Assembly (NCBI RefSeq): GCF_003014715.1
Contig: NZ_PYAV01000010.1
Span: forward strand, 62,001-126,000
Reading direction: 5' to 3'
From: Salsuginibacillus halophilus
Lineage (GTDB): Bacteria; Bacillota; Bacilli; Bacillales; Marinococcaceae
Length of the DNA: 64,000 bases
Part shown: piece by piece, positions 25,165-34,832 of the stretch
Position numbering within the stretch: the stretch's first letter is position 1
Layout: the number at the start of each line of letters is the position of its first letter
Notes under the pieces: generated by a model
What the model was told of the DNA's origin: nothing
The model's database searches: none
What the model saw: the letters and a program-made list of their open reading frames with translations, nothing else
Position numbers and translations under genes: made by a program

Positions 25165-26868
25165 TTAAAATTTCGTACGGTTCAGCATTTGATAAAGGGC
25201 ACAGAAGCTTGAGATATTGTGCTGCGTGTAATCAATACGCAGTTCTGGCGAAGCGAAAGTGCGCTGCACAGCCCCGAGGGTCAATAAAGGATCTTTATAG
25301 TGCACAATGCTCCCCGGGCGGAGTTGAAACTGCAGTTGAAACCGGACGGATGCCTGCACAGAAGCAAGCAGGCGCTTTGCATAAGCGTCGTCTCCTGTGC
25401 GAGTAGCGAGCTCCCAGCATGCGCTCAATCCTTCTGAACGGCAGGCGGTTGAGGTCGGCTCTGGTGGAAGGCGCGGCACCGTAAAGCCGCCGATCCAAGA
25501 TGGGTGTTTCGCTTCGTTAATCATTTGTGTACTCATAATTGCATTTGCAATAAAGTAAGCTTGCTTTTGAAAAATCGGATCTTCTTCAAATTTGTGCAGA
25601 TCGTTTAAGGCGTAAAGCTGCCAGTGGTCATGTTCGACAGTATCTTTAGTAACGTCTTTATCGCGGACATGAATGATATACCTGGAAGCTTTAGCGGCTG
25701 CGTCTTTCCATTGTGTATCTTCAGCCGTTTCAACAGCCTGCAGCCGCAGCAGGCCGAGCATGGCTTCACCTGGATAATATAACGATTCAAACTCACGTAC
25801 TTCACCGGTGGTATGACGTTGTTTATGAATCGTGAATTTTCCTTCTTCATCCATCGTATCAATAATCCAGCGTCCAAGTTTGCGCATAAGCGGTAAGTAG
25901 CGGTCATCATTTGTAAGCTCTGTATATTTTGCAAGTGCAACCATTGCTAGACCATTTCCGCCGAGCTTTCGGTATCCTTCATCAAGCAGCACAGCACCTT
26001 CCCCGTCTTTGGTTTCCACAGGGGCTGTACTTCCGGCGAGAAATTCGAGCGCTCGTTCTGCGTTATAGAAAACTTCATCTGTACCGGTAATTTCATATGT
26101 TTCAAGCATTGAATAAGCCGTTCCGGCATGGCGCAACATATTGTAGTCGTCAACCTCGATGCGTAATGCCGGGTCATACGTATAAATAAAAGATCCGTCT
26201 TTTTTTACGATGTTTTGAAAATAAAAACGGTTCGTCCACTCAATCGCTTTACGCAATTGATCAGCGTTAATGCTGCGGTGAACGTACAAACCGTTGCGAA
26301 GCTTAACTGTAGAACTAGGGTCTACATAATAAGAACTGCGGCGAATACGAAAAAACGGCAGATGTTGAAGGTCTTCTTTAACAAGTGCTGGTGTAGAGAC
26401 TTGTTCATTCAAAGCATTTACTGCTGCATCTAGTGATAAAACTTTTTTAGGAAGTACATCGTGTCCCCTTACCTCTTCTGGAAGTAAGACGTATGCTAAA
26501 TCATTTCCAAAGGCCAAGCCGTCTGTGCCACGCTTAAAAGGTAACTTCTCACCTTCTGCTTCCTCGGCTGTCGAGAAATTTTCATATGGATTTGCAGACA
26601 AAATGAAATCCAGTTTTAACCCACGGATGGTAAAATGAGTTGTATCGATCGTATTTATGTATTTATGCAAGATATGCTTTAAGGCTTCCATGCTCGTTGA
26701 TCCACAGGAACTAAAGGTATAGGTGGAGGATGTATGGTTGGTCGCTGTGACACTTAAATAAGTTTGCTCAAGTTTTTGTCCTGAAGGTTCGCCTAAAGTG
26801 TCCGGCAGCTGGTTTGTACGTTGGTTTTCAAAGGCCGAGAAAATTTGTTTCAGCTCATTTGTCTTCAA
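25165..26868 (-). CDS. Unrecognised 567-residue protein, possible (alpha/alpha)-toroid enzyme
   Basis: I do not recognise a family with confidence. TTG 26868 is preferred: AGGAGTG lies eight bases upstream, whereas ATG 26895 has no ribosome site. The first about 170 residues include FKRGTDGLAFGNDLAYVLLPEEV, loosely like an AMMECR1-type domain. Residues from about 190 have repeated paired helices (NMLRHAGTAYSMLETYEITG, YPGEAMLGLLRLQAVE, STACRSEGLSACWELATRTG), as in six-hairpin glycosidases and C5-epimerase/cyclase-like toroids. No signal peptide, so cytoplasmic. Single gene with its own terminator. Confidence 0.55.
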   Translation of the reverse strand: MKTNELKQIFSAFENQRTNQLPDTLGEPSGQKLEQTYLSVTATNHTSSTYTFSSCGSTSMEALKHILHKYINTIDTTHFTIRGLKLDFILSANPYENFSTAEEAEGEKLPFKRGTDGLAFGNDLAYVLLPEEVRGHDVLPKKVLSLDAAVNALNEQVSTPALVKEDLQHLPFFRIRRSSYYVDPSSTVKLRNGLYVHRSINADQLRKAIEWTNRFYFQNIVKKDGSFIYTYDPALRIEVDDYNMLRHAGTAYSMLETYEITGTDEVFYNAERALEFLAGSTAPVETKDGEGAVLLDEGYRKLGGNGLAMVALAKYTELTNDDRYLPLMRKLGRWIIDTMDEEGKFTIHKQRHTTGEVREFESLYYPGEAMLGLLRLQAVETAEDTQWKDAAAKASRYIIHVRDKDVTKDTVEHDHWQLYALNDLHKFEEDPIFQKQAYFIANAIMSTQMINEAKHPSWIGGFTVPRLPPEPTSTACRSEGLSACWELATRTGDDAYAKRLLASVQASVRFQLQFQLRPGSIVHYKDPLLTLGAVQRTFASPELRIDYTQHNISSFCALYQMLNRTKF

Positions 26869-27025
26869 AGTTTGATCACTCCTAATGGACTTCATTGTAA
26901 TTAATGCATATACCCGATTTTTTCATCTGTAAACGATGCTTATAGGTAAACAAACGGCCTTATTTTCCTTAAGACTTGTGAAAGCGATATAATTGAAAGA
27001 TCGAGGTTTTAACAGGAGGTGGCGT

Positions 27026-28327
27026 ATGTTGTTTGGAAAGCGTATTGAAGATTGGAAAGCCGAGTATCCAGCTGTAGCTGACATATTAAATCGAGAAGAA
27101 GTGATGTGGTTAAACCCTCGTTATGACGGTACAGCTCCGCTGCATGAGCATGATGATGTGCACAGGCAGACAGTGGCACAGGCAAAAGCACGTTTAGAAA
27201 GGTTTGAACCGCTCCTTCGCTCATTTTTTCAGCTAGAAACAAATGAAAAAATAGAATCTCCTGTAACGTATATAGCCGATTTACAATCAGCTGAAGGAGA
27301 GCTGCCGGGCACGTGGCTGTTAAAGCGGGATGATTTGCTGCCGACTGCTGGGTCGATTAAAGCACGTGGCGGTTTTCATGAAGTGTTTCGTCTCGCTGAA
27401 CAAGTTTCAGCAAACCATGGCATGCTTCCAGGCTTTGAAGCGTATGAAGCATTTCAAACACAAGAAATGCGGGAGTTGTTTCAAACGTATCGCGTGCATG
27501 TCGGTTCTACAGGTAATCTAGGTTTAAGCATTGGTTTAATGAGTGCAGTTCTCGGCTTCCAAGCAACGGTGCATATGTCAAGTGATGCGAAGACGTGGAA
27601 AAAAGAAATGCTACAAAGTTACGGGGTGACAGTAAAGGAGTATACCGGTGATTATAGTAAAGCTGTCACAAGTGGACGGGAACTGTGCCGCCAGACGCCA
27701 GGGTGTTATTTTGTTGATGACGAAGCGTCACCACATTTATTTAACGGTTATGCTGCTGCTGGAACTGAAGTGAAAGCACAACTGCGCCACCTCAATATTC
27801 GTGTGTCTAAAGATACACCTTTATTTGTGTATTTACCATGCGGTGTCGGCGGGGGTCCTGCTGGCGTAGCGTACGGATTGAAACAAATGTACGGCCCGAA
27901 TGTTCACTGCTTTTTCTCTGAACCTGTTGAGTCTCCGGCTGTACTTCTCGGCTTGCTGACTGGCGCCCATGAAAAACTAGCTGTACAGCACTTTGGTTTA
28001 ACGAATGAAACCATTGCTGATGGTCTTGCTGTTGGACGGCCGTCACGTTTAGCGTGCCAGATGATGGACACGAGTTTAAGCGGCGCTTTCACTGTGAAAG
28101 ACGAAGAACTTGCCAGGCTCCAAAAGGCAGCTTATGATACCGAAGGCATAAAGCTCGAACCTTCAGCGGCAGCCGGGCTCCCTGGAGCAGCGAAAGTTTT
28201 AGCATCAGGTTATGTAGAAAGCCGTGGAATTGATCCAAATCGAATCACTCATTTAAGTTGGAGTACAGGCGGTTCGCTTGTGCCAAGTGATATTTTTGCA
28301 CAAAGCCTCTCCAATCCTTTTAGTTAA
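27026..28327 (+). CDS. dsdA: D-serine ammonia-lyase
   Basis: 433 residues from ATG 27026 behind AGGAGGTG. SIKARGG carries the pyridoxal-phosphate lysine, VGSTGNLGLSIG binds the substrate carboxylate, and CGVGGGPAGVAYG is the phosphate-binding loop. WLNPRYDGTAPLH-type N-terminus fits DsdA, which converts D-serine to pyruvate and ammonia. It is first of a three-gene operon; no dsdC regulator is adjacent. Confidence 0.9.
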   Translation: MLFGKRIEDWKAEYPAVADILNREEVMWLNPRYDGTAPLHEHDDVHRQTVAQAKARLERFEPLLRSFFQLETNEKIESPVTYIADLQSAEGELPGTWLLKRDDLLPTAGSIKARGGFHEVFRLAEQVSANHGMLPGFEAYEAFQTQEMRELFQTYRVHVGSTGNLGLSIGLMSAVLGFQATVHMSSDAKTWKKEMLQSYGVTVKEYTGDYSKAVTSGRELCRQTPGCYFVDDEASPHLFNGYAAAGTEVKAQLRHLNIRVSKDTPLFVYLPCGVGGGPAGVAYGLKQMYGPNVHCFFSEPVESPAVLLGLLTGAHEKLAVQHFGLTNETIADGLAVGRPSRLACQMMDTSLSGAFTVKDEELARLQKAAYDTEGIKLEPSAAAGLPGAAKVLASGYVESRGIDPNRITHLSWSTGGSLVPSDIFAQSLSNPFS

Positions 28328-28375
28328 AGCCTGAAATATTGTTTTCGTTTAATGTTTTTCACAAGGAGAATGGTT

Positions 28376-29284
28376 ATGAGCGTTAAAAAAGCTTATATAC
28401 TCGCTGCGCTTGGTGCTTCGCTTTGGGGCACCATCGGCTTGTTTGTCGAGGTGCTCCATTCACACGGCTTCAGTTCCTGGGAAGTTGTTGCGATCCGGCT
28501 ATTGTTTTCTGCGCTGCTCTTAACCGTAGTTGCTGCAGCTTGGTATCGTACGGCGTTTAAGGTTAAACTACAGCACCTCCCCTTATTTATCGGCACAGGT
28601 ATTATTAGTATTGCCTTTTTTAATTATTTCTTTTTCACAGTGATGAATGAAACATCAGTGTCAATTTCTGTTGTTCTTTTATATAGCGGCCCAGTATTTG
28701 TCGTCTTATTGTCACGGCTGTTTTTTAAGGAACCTTTAACCCGTAAAAAACTTTGTGCTCTCGGTTTTATGGTGGCCGGGACCGCTTTTGTTGTAGAGTA
28801 TGTGCCGCTTGGCGGTGGTGAGCTTTCACCTCTTATTATCGTTTTCGGCTTGGCTTCAGGCTTTTTTTATGCGCTTTACAGTATTTTCGGAAAAGCGGCA
28901 GGCCGTTACTACGATTCCATGACAATCACATTGTATTCAATGATTCTCGGTGCTTTGTTTATGGTGCCTGCAAGTCAGTTGTGGCAGCAGGCAAATACAT
29001 TATTCAATATTGAGGTTCTTGCTACGGCTGTGGGACTGGGGCTTGTGCCAACCGTACTCGCTTACCTTCTATATACAACAGGACTCAGGTATGCGGAGTC
29101 TGGACGCGTTTCAATTTTAAGTGCAGCAGAGCCTGTTGTTGCGGTTTTAATCGGGGTGTTTGTGTTTCAAGATCAATTAACAGGATGGCAGATGGCAGGG
29201 ATTGTTCTTGTCATCGTCAGTACGGTCTTAACGTTTGACTTGAAGTGGAAAAAGAAACAACTTGAAAGGAGTGAAGCAGCATGA
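28376..29284 (+). CDS. EamA/DMT family transporter
   Basis: 302 residues with ten predicted membrane spans in two EamA repeats: LAALGASLWGTIGLFVEVL opens the first, GLASGFFYALYSIFGKAAG the second. DMT exporters of this size often move amino acids or their derivatives, so coupling to D-serine metabolism is plausible. ATG 28376 lies about eight bases after AAGGAG. The stop overlaps the next start (ATGA). Confidence 0.85.
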   Translation: MSVKKAYILAALGASLWGTIGLFVEVLHSHGFSSWEVVAIRLLFSALLLTVVAAAWYRTAFKVKLQHLPLFIGTGIISIAFFNYFFFTVMNETSVSISVVLLYSGPVFVVLLSRLFFKEPLTRKKLCALGFMVAGTAFVVEYVPLGGGELSPLIIVFGLASGFFYALYSIFGKAAGRYYDSMTITLYSMILGALFMVPASQLWQQANTLFNIEVLATAVGLGLVPTVLAYLLYTTGLRYAESGRVSILSAAEPVVAVLIGVFVFQDQLTGWQMAGIVLVIVSTVLTFDLKWKKKQLERSEAA

Positions 29285-29760
29285 TTCAAATCATCCAAGA
29301 ACCGATCAAAGATTTTGAAGGTGCAGATGTTTGCTGTCTTCCTGCGGACGCTTCAGGGCTGCCGGCTATTGAAGTTTGCCCGGATATTGAAGGCTTGTTA
29401 AGCAGGAAGGTAAAAAGTGAGGCTAAAGAAAGCTGTAATGAGCTCCAGCCGGTCTCAGGTGATATAATAGCGACTGGTGCCGGGGCGCTTGATACCGGTC
29501 TGCTTGTACATATGGTTGTACATCAGCAGCCAGGTGAGTTGATTAGGCATTCAAACCTTGCAAGAGCTTTAGAGACGGTCGTTGACTTTTGTGAAACAGA
29601 AGGCTTTGAAGATGCAGGAATTACTTTCATCACAAACGAAACGCTCGGTTTAACGGCGTTAGATGCAGCTGCTTTGTACAACGTTTACCTCGAAGCGTCT
29701 ACAGTGCGTTTTTTCGTCGCTGACCCAGACCAGTTATGGCCTGAAGCGCCAACTGTTTAA
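29281..29760 (+). CDS. Hypothetical protein, possibly a diverged macro-domain
   Basis: 159 residues, cytoplasmic. No firm family match. The order of short motifs, SGDIIATGAGALDTGLLVHMVV followed by an ALETVVDFCETEGFEDAGITFI helix-strand and TALDAAALYNVYLE, resembles the second half of a macro (ADP-ribose-binding) domain, but the N-terminal NPAN-type motif is not seen. Translationally coupled to the EamA gene. Function unknown. Confidence 0.5.
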   Translation: MIQIIQEPIKDFEGADVCCLPADASGLPAIEVCPDIEGLLSRKVKSEAKESCNELQPVSGDIIATGAGALDTGLLVHMVVHQQPGELIRHSNLARALETVVDFCETEGFEDAGITFITNETLGLTALDAAALYNVYLEASTVRFFVADPDQLWPEAPTV

Positions 29761-29771
29761 ACAACGAGACA

Positions 29772-29813
29772 AAAGGTAGGTAGTGAAGGAAAGTGGCATC
29801 ACTGCTTACCTTT
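29772..29813 (+). terminator. Terminator-like hairpin after the D-serine operon
   Basis: Arms AAAGGTAGGTAGTG / CACTGCTTACCTTT pair with two mismatched or wobble positions. The T run is short. Confidence 0.55.
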
Positions 29814-29931
29814 AAACATTAAATTCAGAAAAGTTTGTCAGATAAACTTCCGAGATTATAGCTGCAGCTTGTTTTTTCCTAAATAATGTAGTTAGTTAAT
29901 AACTTAATAGATTTGGAAGGGGCGGTTGCAG

Positions 29932-31200
29932 TTGGACGAAATGTATTTAATGAACAATTTGTGGATCATGGTTGCTTTTATTCTTGTTATTTTAATGCAG
30001 GGTGGATTCATTTTACTTGAAGCAGGCTCGACCCGAATGAAAAACGCAGGTCACATTGCCGGAAAAACGGTTTTTACCCTTGGAATTGCTTCACTTGCTT
30101 TTTGGGCGCTAGGTTACGGTTTAATCTATGGTGATTCGCTCGGAGGGATTGTAGGCACGAATGACTTTTTCTTTGGTGATTTCACTACACAAGTAGACGG
30201 ATTAGCGGGGTCAGTTGATTTTATCTTCCAGCTGGCGTTTGCTGCGATTGCGTTAACAATTGCTTTTGGTGGGTTTGCTGAGCGGGCAAAGTTATCAGTT
30301 TATATTGTTTTTGCTGTATTATTTTCACTGCTTGTTTATCCTGTTGTTGCACATTGGATTTGGGGCGCTGGTTGGATTGGTGATTTAGGAAAGCAGGACT
30401 TTGCTGGCTCCACAGTGGTTCATTTAACAGGTGCGATGGCGGCTTTAGCTGCTACGATCTTACTCCGGCCACGGATTGGAAAGTACAATTCAGACAGAAG
30501 TTCAAATGATATTGCTGGACACAACCAAGTGTACACAGCACTCGGTGTTTTATTACTGTGGGTTGGTTGGTTCGGCTTTAACGCCGGCAGTACGCTCGGT
30601 GTTGATGGCGCGTTTTTCGGTTATGTCGGCTTAAATACACAACTTGGTGCAGCAGCCGGGGCAGTCGCTGCTTTATTAATCGCCTGGGCAGTGCTTGGTA
30701 AGGCTGATGTGCCGACAATGTTAAATGGCGCCCTTGCCGGGTTAGTGGCTATAACAGCTTCATGTGCATTCGTTGCGCCATGGGCGGCTGTTGTGATTGG
30801 TCTAATTGGTGGTTTAATTGTTTACGGCAGTATGAAATTTTTTGAGAAGAAAAATATTGATGATCCCATTTATGCTTTATCTGTACACGGAGCAGCCGGT
30901 GTATGGGGGACCATTTCAACCGGGTTTTTCGCCACACCTGCGCTTGCAGAGATGAATGGAGGCCAGGCTGGGTTATTTTACGGTGGTGGTTTCGAACAGC
31001 TTGGGGTGCAGGTCATCAGTGTCGTAGCTTGCGGTTTGTTTGCATTTATTGCTTCTTACGTATTGTTAAAAGCCACGGGAGCATTAACAGGCGGGCTCCG
31101 CGTATCTGAAGAAGAAGAATTGATGGGGCTGGATATCAGTGAGCATGGAGGTTACGGTTATCCTGAAAATGTAGCGTATGCAGAAAAGCAAGGTGCTTAA
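29932..31200 (+). CDS. amtB: Ammonium transporter
   Basis: About 422 residues with 11 predicted spans. QGGFILLEAGSTRMKNAGH, FQLAFAAIALTIAFGGFAER, GSTVVHLTGAMAALAA (first pore His region) and LSVHGAAGVWGTISTG (second pore His) are Amt signatures. TTG 29932 is nine bases after GGAAGGGG; TTG 29926 would be too close. No glnK follows, unlike B. subtilis nrgAB. It presumably supplies ammonium to assimilation; no TnrA box was found upstream. Confidence 0.9.
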   Translation: MDEMYLMNNLWIMVAFILVILMQGGFILLEAGSTRMKNAGHIAGKTVFTLGIASLAFWALGYGLIYGDSLGGIVGTNDFFFGDFTTQVDGLAGSVDFIFQLAFAAIALTIAFGGFAERAKLSVYIVFAVLFSLLVYPVVAHWIWGAGWIGDLGKQDFAGSTVVHLTGAMAALAATILLRPRIGKYNSDRSSNDIAGHNQVYTALGVLLLWVGWFGFNAGSTLGVDGAFFGYVGLNTQLGAAAGAVAALLIAWAVLGKADVPTMLNGALAGLVAITASCAFVAPWAAVVIGLIGGLIVYGSMKFFEKKNIDDPIYALSVHGAAGVWGTISTGFFATPALAEMNGGQAGLFYGGGFEQLGVQVISVVACGLFAFIASYVLLKATGALTGGLRVSEEEELMGLDISEHGGYGYPENVAYAEKQGA

Positions 31201-31208
31201 CAAAAGCG

Positions 31209-31238
31209 AAAACCCCGCCGACGAAATCGGCGGGGTTT
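31209..31238 (+). terminator. Terminator after amtB, abutting repeat copy D
   Basis: Arms AAACCCCGCCGA / TCGGCGGGGTTT with a 5-base loop (CGAAA), ending immediately before the element's CAG end at 31239. Confidence 0.85.
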
Positions 31239-31440
31239 CAGCGTGTAGACAAAGTACAAAACCTAACATTCACGAACAACTTACTGCTCCAAACGCCGCG
31301 GGTTGCCCTAAAATAAGAGGATATAAAACCGAACCATGAACGTAACCTTTACTTTCAGACGGACGCTTTCCCGAGGGCTTCGCTGAATCCTCTGGGAGTC
31401 GCCGTCTTTCGTTTCGGTTACTTATTAACCATTTGTAGCG
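31239..31440. repeat. Intergenic mobile-like repeat, copy D (short)
   Basis: Begins CAGCGTGTAGACAAAGTAC, then shares ACAAAACCTAACATTCA and CCGCGGGTTGCCC with copy F. GACGGACGCTTTCCCGAGGG and CTCTGGGAGTCGCCGTC follow, but the 12-bp hairpin module between them is absent, replaced by about ten bases. The GC-rich half is missing and the right end is lost at the stop of the fRMsr gene. Confidence 0.75.
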
Positions 31441-31441
31441 T

Positions 31442-31921
31442 CTATAAATGCTCTGCCAATACAGCAGCAAAAGTTTCTAGATGTTTTTCATCTTCTTCAC
31501 TAAAGCGGTCCTGTTTCGGGCTGTCTATATCGAGCACTCCTAAGAGTTGACCGTCTTGGATGAGCGGAACGACAATTTCTGAAGCAGAAGCAGCGTCACA
31601 CGCGATGTGTCCGGGAAACTGCTCTACGTCTGCGACCCGCACTGTCTCAAGCTTTGCAGCAGCGGTGCCGCAAACGCCCTTTTCAAGCGGGATGCGGACA
31701 CAAGCCGGAAGTCCTTGAAAAGGACCGAGCACGAGTTCACCATCCATATATTCATAAAAACCGACCCAGTTTACATCACTTAAAAATTGATCAAGCAAAC
31801 TTGAAGCATTAGCAAGGTTTGCTGTACGGTTCGGCTCATCTTCAATTAAAGCTTTCAGCTGTTTTGTGACAAGGTTGTATTGTTGTTCTAACGTGCCATT
31901 GTATTGAATTTTTTCAAACAT
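31442..31921 (-). CDS. ytsP: Free methionine-(R)-sulfoxide reductase, GAF domain
   Basis: 159 residues, one GAF domain. SDVNWVGFYEYMDGELVLGPFQGLPAC, then RIPLEKGVCGTAAA and GHIACDAASASEIV place the three cysteines of the fRMsr family. It reduces free Met-R-sulfoxide, a small oxidative-stress repair function. Located as in B. subtilis (near hisJ and ezrA), but no RefZ-type regulator gene lies between. Confidence 0.88.
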   Translation of the reverse strand: MFEKIQYNGTLEQQYNLVTKQLKALIEDEPNRTANLANASSLLDQFLSDVNWVGFYEYMDGELVLGPFQGLPACVRIPLEKGVCGTAAAKLETVRVADVEQFPGHIACDAASASEIVVPLIQDGQLLGVLDIDSPKQDRFSEEDEKHLETFAAVLAEHL

Positions 31922-31999
31922 AAGTTCATCCTCCTTTACCTTATGGAGTATATCATACAGAGAAGCGGAAAAACATCGAACAGCATCGTCTGATCAGCT

Positions 32000-32809
32000 T
32001 CATATGAGTTGGACATTTTCAAGTTCATTAAACCCTTGCATGAGCCCATCAGGATGGTGGGCATCAGAACCATAGACGATAGGGATACCCAGATTTTCAG
32101 CGTAAGCGGCCCAGGGAGCTTTAGGGTAAGGTTGACCGCAATCTGCTTTTTTAACACCGGCGCCATTGTAGTCGAGGACAGCTCTATTTTTAGCCATGGT
32201 TTGAAAAACCCTCGACAAGTAAAACGTTTCAATTTCTTGTGAAGCGGGTATTAGGTTTTGAAACTTTGTGATAAGTGCCGGATGGCCGATACGTTTCGGT
32301 TGATAAGCACCTAAGTCAGCTGTTATAGAGGCTTGAACAGTTTCATAATACTGCCGGGCTGCTTCGTCAATGCCGCCCGCTTCAGTTACAAACCGCTCAA
32401 ATTCCCGGCTGTCATAATCAATACAAATATAACTTGTAGCTGTTGGCATAAAGTGAACAGACAAAACGGCATCATCTAGCAGACCGCCGATTTCATTTAA
32501 GAGCTGTTTTGTTTCTGTTTCAAAGCCGGTAATGTAATCAATCTCAAGGCCGGTATAAATGGTGATTAGCTGCTTGTATTCTTTTTTTAAAGCTTTAATC
32601 TCATTGAAGTAGTTTTCTAAGTGGTGTGCATCCATTGCACTGTCCTTTGTTGGCGCCGGATCGCTAAAACCTGCCGGCAATGGTGCGTGTTCTGCAAATG
32701 TGATTTCTTTTAATCCGAAGGCAGCTGCTTTTTCTACATAAGATGCCCAGTCTGCATCAGAGCCGTGCGGACAATAAGGTGTATGAACGTGACCATCGCG
32801 TCGAATCAA
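32000..32809 (-). CDS. hisJ: Histidinol-phosphatase, PHP family
   Basis: 269 residues. DGHVHTPYCPHGSDADW is the first metal motif of the PHP fold, FAEHAPLP the second, and the late VYGSDAHHPDGL a further metal His/Asp set. It hydrolyses L-histidinol phosphate in histidine synthesis. Preceded by a good promoter (-35 TTGACA at 32854-32859). The rest of the his operon is not here, as in B. subtilis. Confidence 0.88.
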   Translation of the reverse strand: MIRRDGHVHTPYCPHGSDADWASYVEKAAAFGLKEITFAEHAPLPAGFSDPAPTKDSAMDAHHLENYFNEIKALKKEYKQLITIYTGLEIDYITGFETETKQLLNEIGGLLDDAVLSVHFMPTATSYICIDYDSREFERFVTEAGGIDEAARQYYETVQASITADLGAYQPKRIGHPALITKFQNLIPASQEIETFYLSRVFQTMAKNRAVLDYNGAGVKKADCGQPYPKAPWAAYAENLGIPIVYGSDAHHPDGLMQGFNELENVQLI

Positions 32810-33117
32810 AACAGTCCCTCTTTTCGAAAAAATATCGTGTAAGTATCAAAAGGTGTCAAGTTGTAGTTATTTTGTGTCACAACCAAACCCGTTCCGTGTT
32901 ATCATAAAAGTAATAAAACACACACTATCGTTATGAGAATAACGAAAAAATCAGTATTTGTACAACCACCTTATCTGATCAAAAAAGACAAGACTTAAGT
33001 ATGGAATTAAAAGAAGACAAGAGAATTATAAAGAAAAACTTGAATTTTGCAGGATTTTCGTAATAAACAGCGAATCTTATACTGTAAGAGTAGGTTGAGT
33101 TAACTGGAGTGAAAAAA
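32810..33117. other. Divergent hisJ/ezrA intergenic region
   Basis: AT-rich, no gene. On the minus strand TTGACA (32854-32859) and GATATT (32831-32836), spaced 17, form a likely hisJ promoter. On the plus strand TATACT (33078-33083) with a weak -35 may serve ezrA. CGTTATGAGAATAACG (32929-32944) is a perfect inverted repeat of unknown role. Confidence 0.5.
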
Positions 33118-34812
33118 ATGTGGTATATCATTGGAGCAGTCGCTGCGCTTGTTCTGCTGTTTTTAGGATACAGCTATTGGATGCGCAAGCAAATATATCG
33201 TGAAGTAGACCGGCTTGGGCGGCGTAAAAGTGAGTTAATGCATCGCCCGGTTGCAGAAGAAATTGGGAAAGTAAAAGGTTTAACGATCTCCGGTGAAACA
33301 GAGGAGAAGTTTGAACGCTGGCGCCGGGAATGGGACCGGCTTGTTGAAGAAGAACTCCCTTCAGTAGAAGACGACTTGTTTGAAATTGATGAACTTGTCA
33401 ATCGGTACCGTTTCAATAAAGCCAAAGCAGGGATTCAGGAAGCAGATGAAAAACTTGACCGCGCAGAACAGACAATTGATGAAATTGTAAAAGATGTACA
33501 GGAATTAATTGAAAGTGAAGAAAAGAACCGTGTGGATATTGACGAAGCAGCTGCATCATATGAAGAAGCGGTAAAGGTACTGCACGAACACCGGCGCAGC
33601 CTCGGGCGTGCCGCCAGCATTTTAGAACGACAGCTGCGCGGATTAAAAAATGACTTCATAACGTATGATGAAGAAACAGAAGCTGGTAATTACATACAAG
33701 CACGTGAGATTGTAATCCGTCTGCAAGAGCAGCTGAAGCTCGTTCGCTGGCAGATGGAGGAAATTCCAAAGCTTCTTGTGGAGACTGAAGTTGATCTTCC
33801 GCGAGAGATTAATGAGTTAGTCCGCGGCATTGAGGAAATGAAATCTGCTGGCTATCCGTTAAAAGAAGAAGAGTTAGATAACAAGATTCAAAACGTACGA
33901 AATGAACTGCACGAAATCGGTCGATTACTCGAACAACTACATGTTGAAGAAGCGGCCTACAAGCTTACTGAAGTAAAAACGAGTGTAGATGAGATGTACA
34001 CAGAGCTTGAAGAGGAAGCGGAAGCTCGGGCATTTGTGGAGCAGCAGATATCTTCCGTACAAGAAGCTTTTGAAAATGTTCAACATTCAGTTGCAGATTT
34101 GAAAGCGGAAAAGGAAAAAGTTGAACAGAGCTACCGCATTCCTGAAGAAGAACTGGAGCGGCAGAACAGCAGTGAACACGCTTATACAGAAGTAGCTAAG
34201 CAGTGGCGGGTGTTTGAAGACCAATACGAACACCAAAAGCGTGTTTTCAGCGGCTTAAAAACAGAGCTTGAACAAGTGCAGAAACGTTTAAATGATATTG
34301 AGGCAGATATTTATCATTCAAGAGAAGTGCTTCACTCTTTGCGTAAAGACGAAATTGAAGCAGTTGCTTCATTAAAAGAACAACGCCGTAAATTAAAGCT
34401 CGCGCAGCAAAAATTGCAAAAGCATACGCTGCCAAAGGTACCGGGTGTGCTTATTAACGAAATGAATGAGGCCGGAGAGCAGCTCGACAAGGCAGCGCGC
34501 TATTTAGAAGAAGTTCCACTCGAGATGGGCAAAGTGAACGCTGCGATTCGTGAAGCAGAATCACAAGTTGAGCGCATGGAAAACCATCTTGCCATTACCG
34601 CTTCACAGGCAAGACGCGCAGAATTGCTGATTCAGCAGTGCAACCAGTTCCGCACCCAGTCGCAAACCGTTAATGAAACATTAAATGAAGCAGAAGCAAT
34701 GTTTCGTGAAGGTCGTTACGATGAAGCCGTGCAAAAGGTTCGGCCTCTATTAGAGAGACGGCGTCCGCAAGCCGTGGAGTACGTTGAAGAAGAAGTGAAA
34801 CAGCTGACGTAA
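33118..34812 (+). CDS. ezrA: Septation ring formation regulator EzrA
   Basis: 564 residues from ATG 33118. One N-terminal membrane span (residues 2-20) followed by RKQIYREVDRLGRRKSELMH, then an almost entirely helical, coiled-coil body of four to five spectrin-like repeats, ending near the RYDEAVQKVRPLLERRRP motif. EzrA restrains FtsZ ring assembly away from midcell and links to cell-wall synthesis. Length matches the family (about 560). GTG 33109 is an alternative start. Confidence 0.93.
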   Translation: MWYIIGAVAALVLLFLGYSYWMRKQIYREVDRLGRRKSELMHRPVAEEIGKVKGLTISGETEEKFERWRREWDRLVEEELPSVEDDLFEIDELVNRYRFNKAKAGIQEADEKLDRAEQTIDEIVKDVQELIESEEKNRVDIDEAAASYEEAVKVLHEHRRSLGRAASILERQLRGLKNDFITYDEETEAGNYIQAREIVIRLQEQLKLVRWQMEEIPKLLVETEVDLPREINELVRGIEEMKSAGYPLKEEELDNKIQNVRNELHEIGRLLEQLHVEEAAYKLTEVKTSVDEMYTELEEEAEARAFVEQQISSVQEAFENVQHSVADLKAEKEKVEQSYRIPEEELERQNSSEHAYTEVAKQWRVFEDQYEHQKRVFSGLKTELEQVQKRLNDIEADIYHSREVLHSLRKDEIEAVASLKEQRRKLKLAQQKLQKHTLPKVPGVLINEMNEAGEQLDKAARYLEEVPLEMGKVNAAIREAESQVERMENHLAITASQARRAELLIQQCNQFRTQSQTVNETLNEAEAMFREGRYDEAVQKVRPLLERRRPQAVEYVEEEVKQLT

Positions 34813-34832
34813 TGTGTCAGCTGTTTATTTTT
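34798..34832 (+). terminator. Terminator overlapping the end of ezrA
   Basis: Arms AAACAGCTGAC / GTCAGCTGTTT followed by a T-rich run. The left arm lies in the last codons of ezrA. Confidence 0.85.

Noticed and set aside
29818-29925. TnrA or sigma-54 site before amtB
   Set aside because: No TGTNA-N7-TNACA or GG-N10-GC pattern of acceptable quality.
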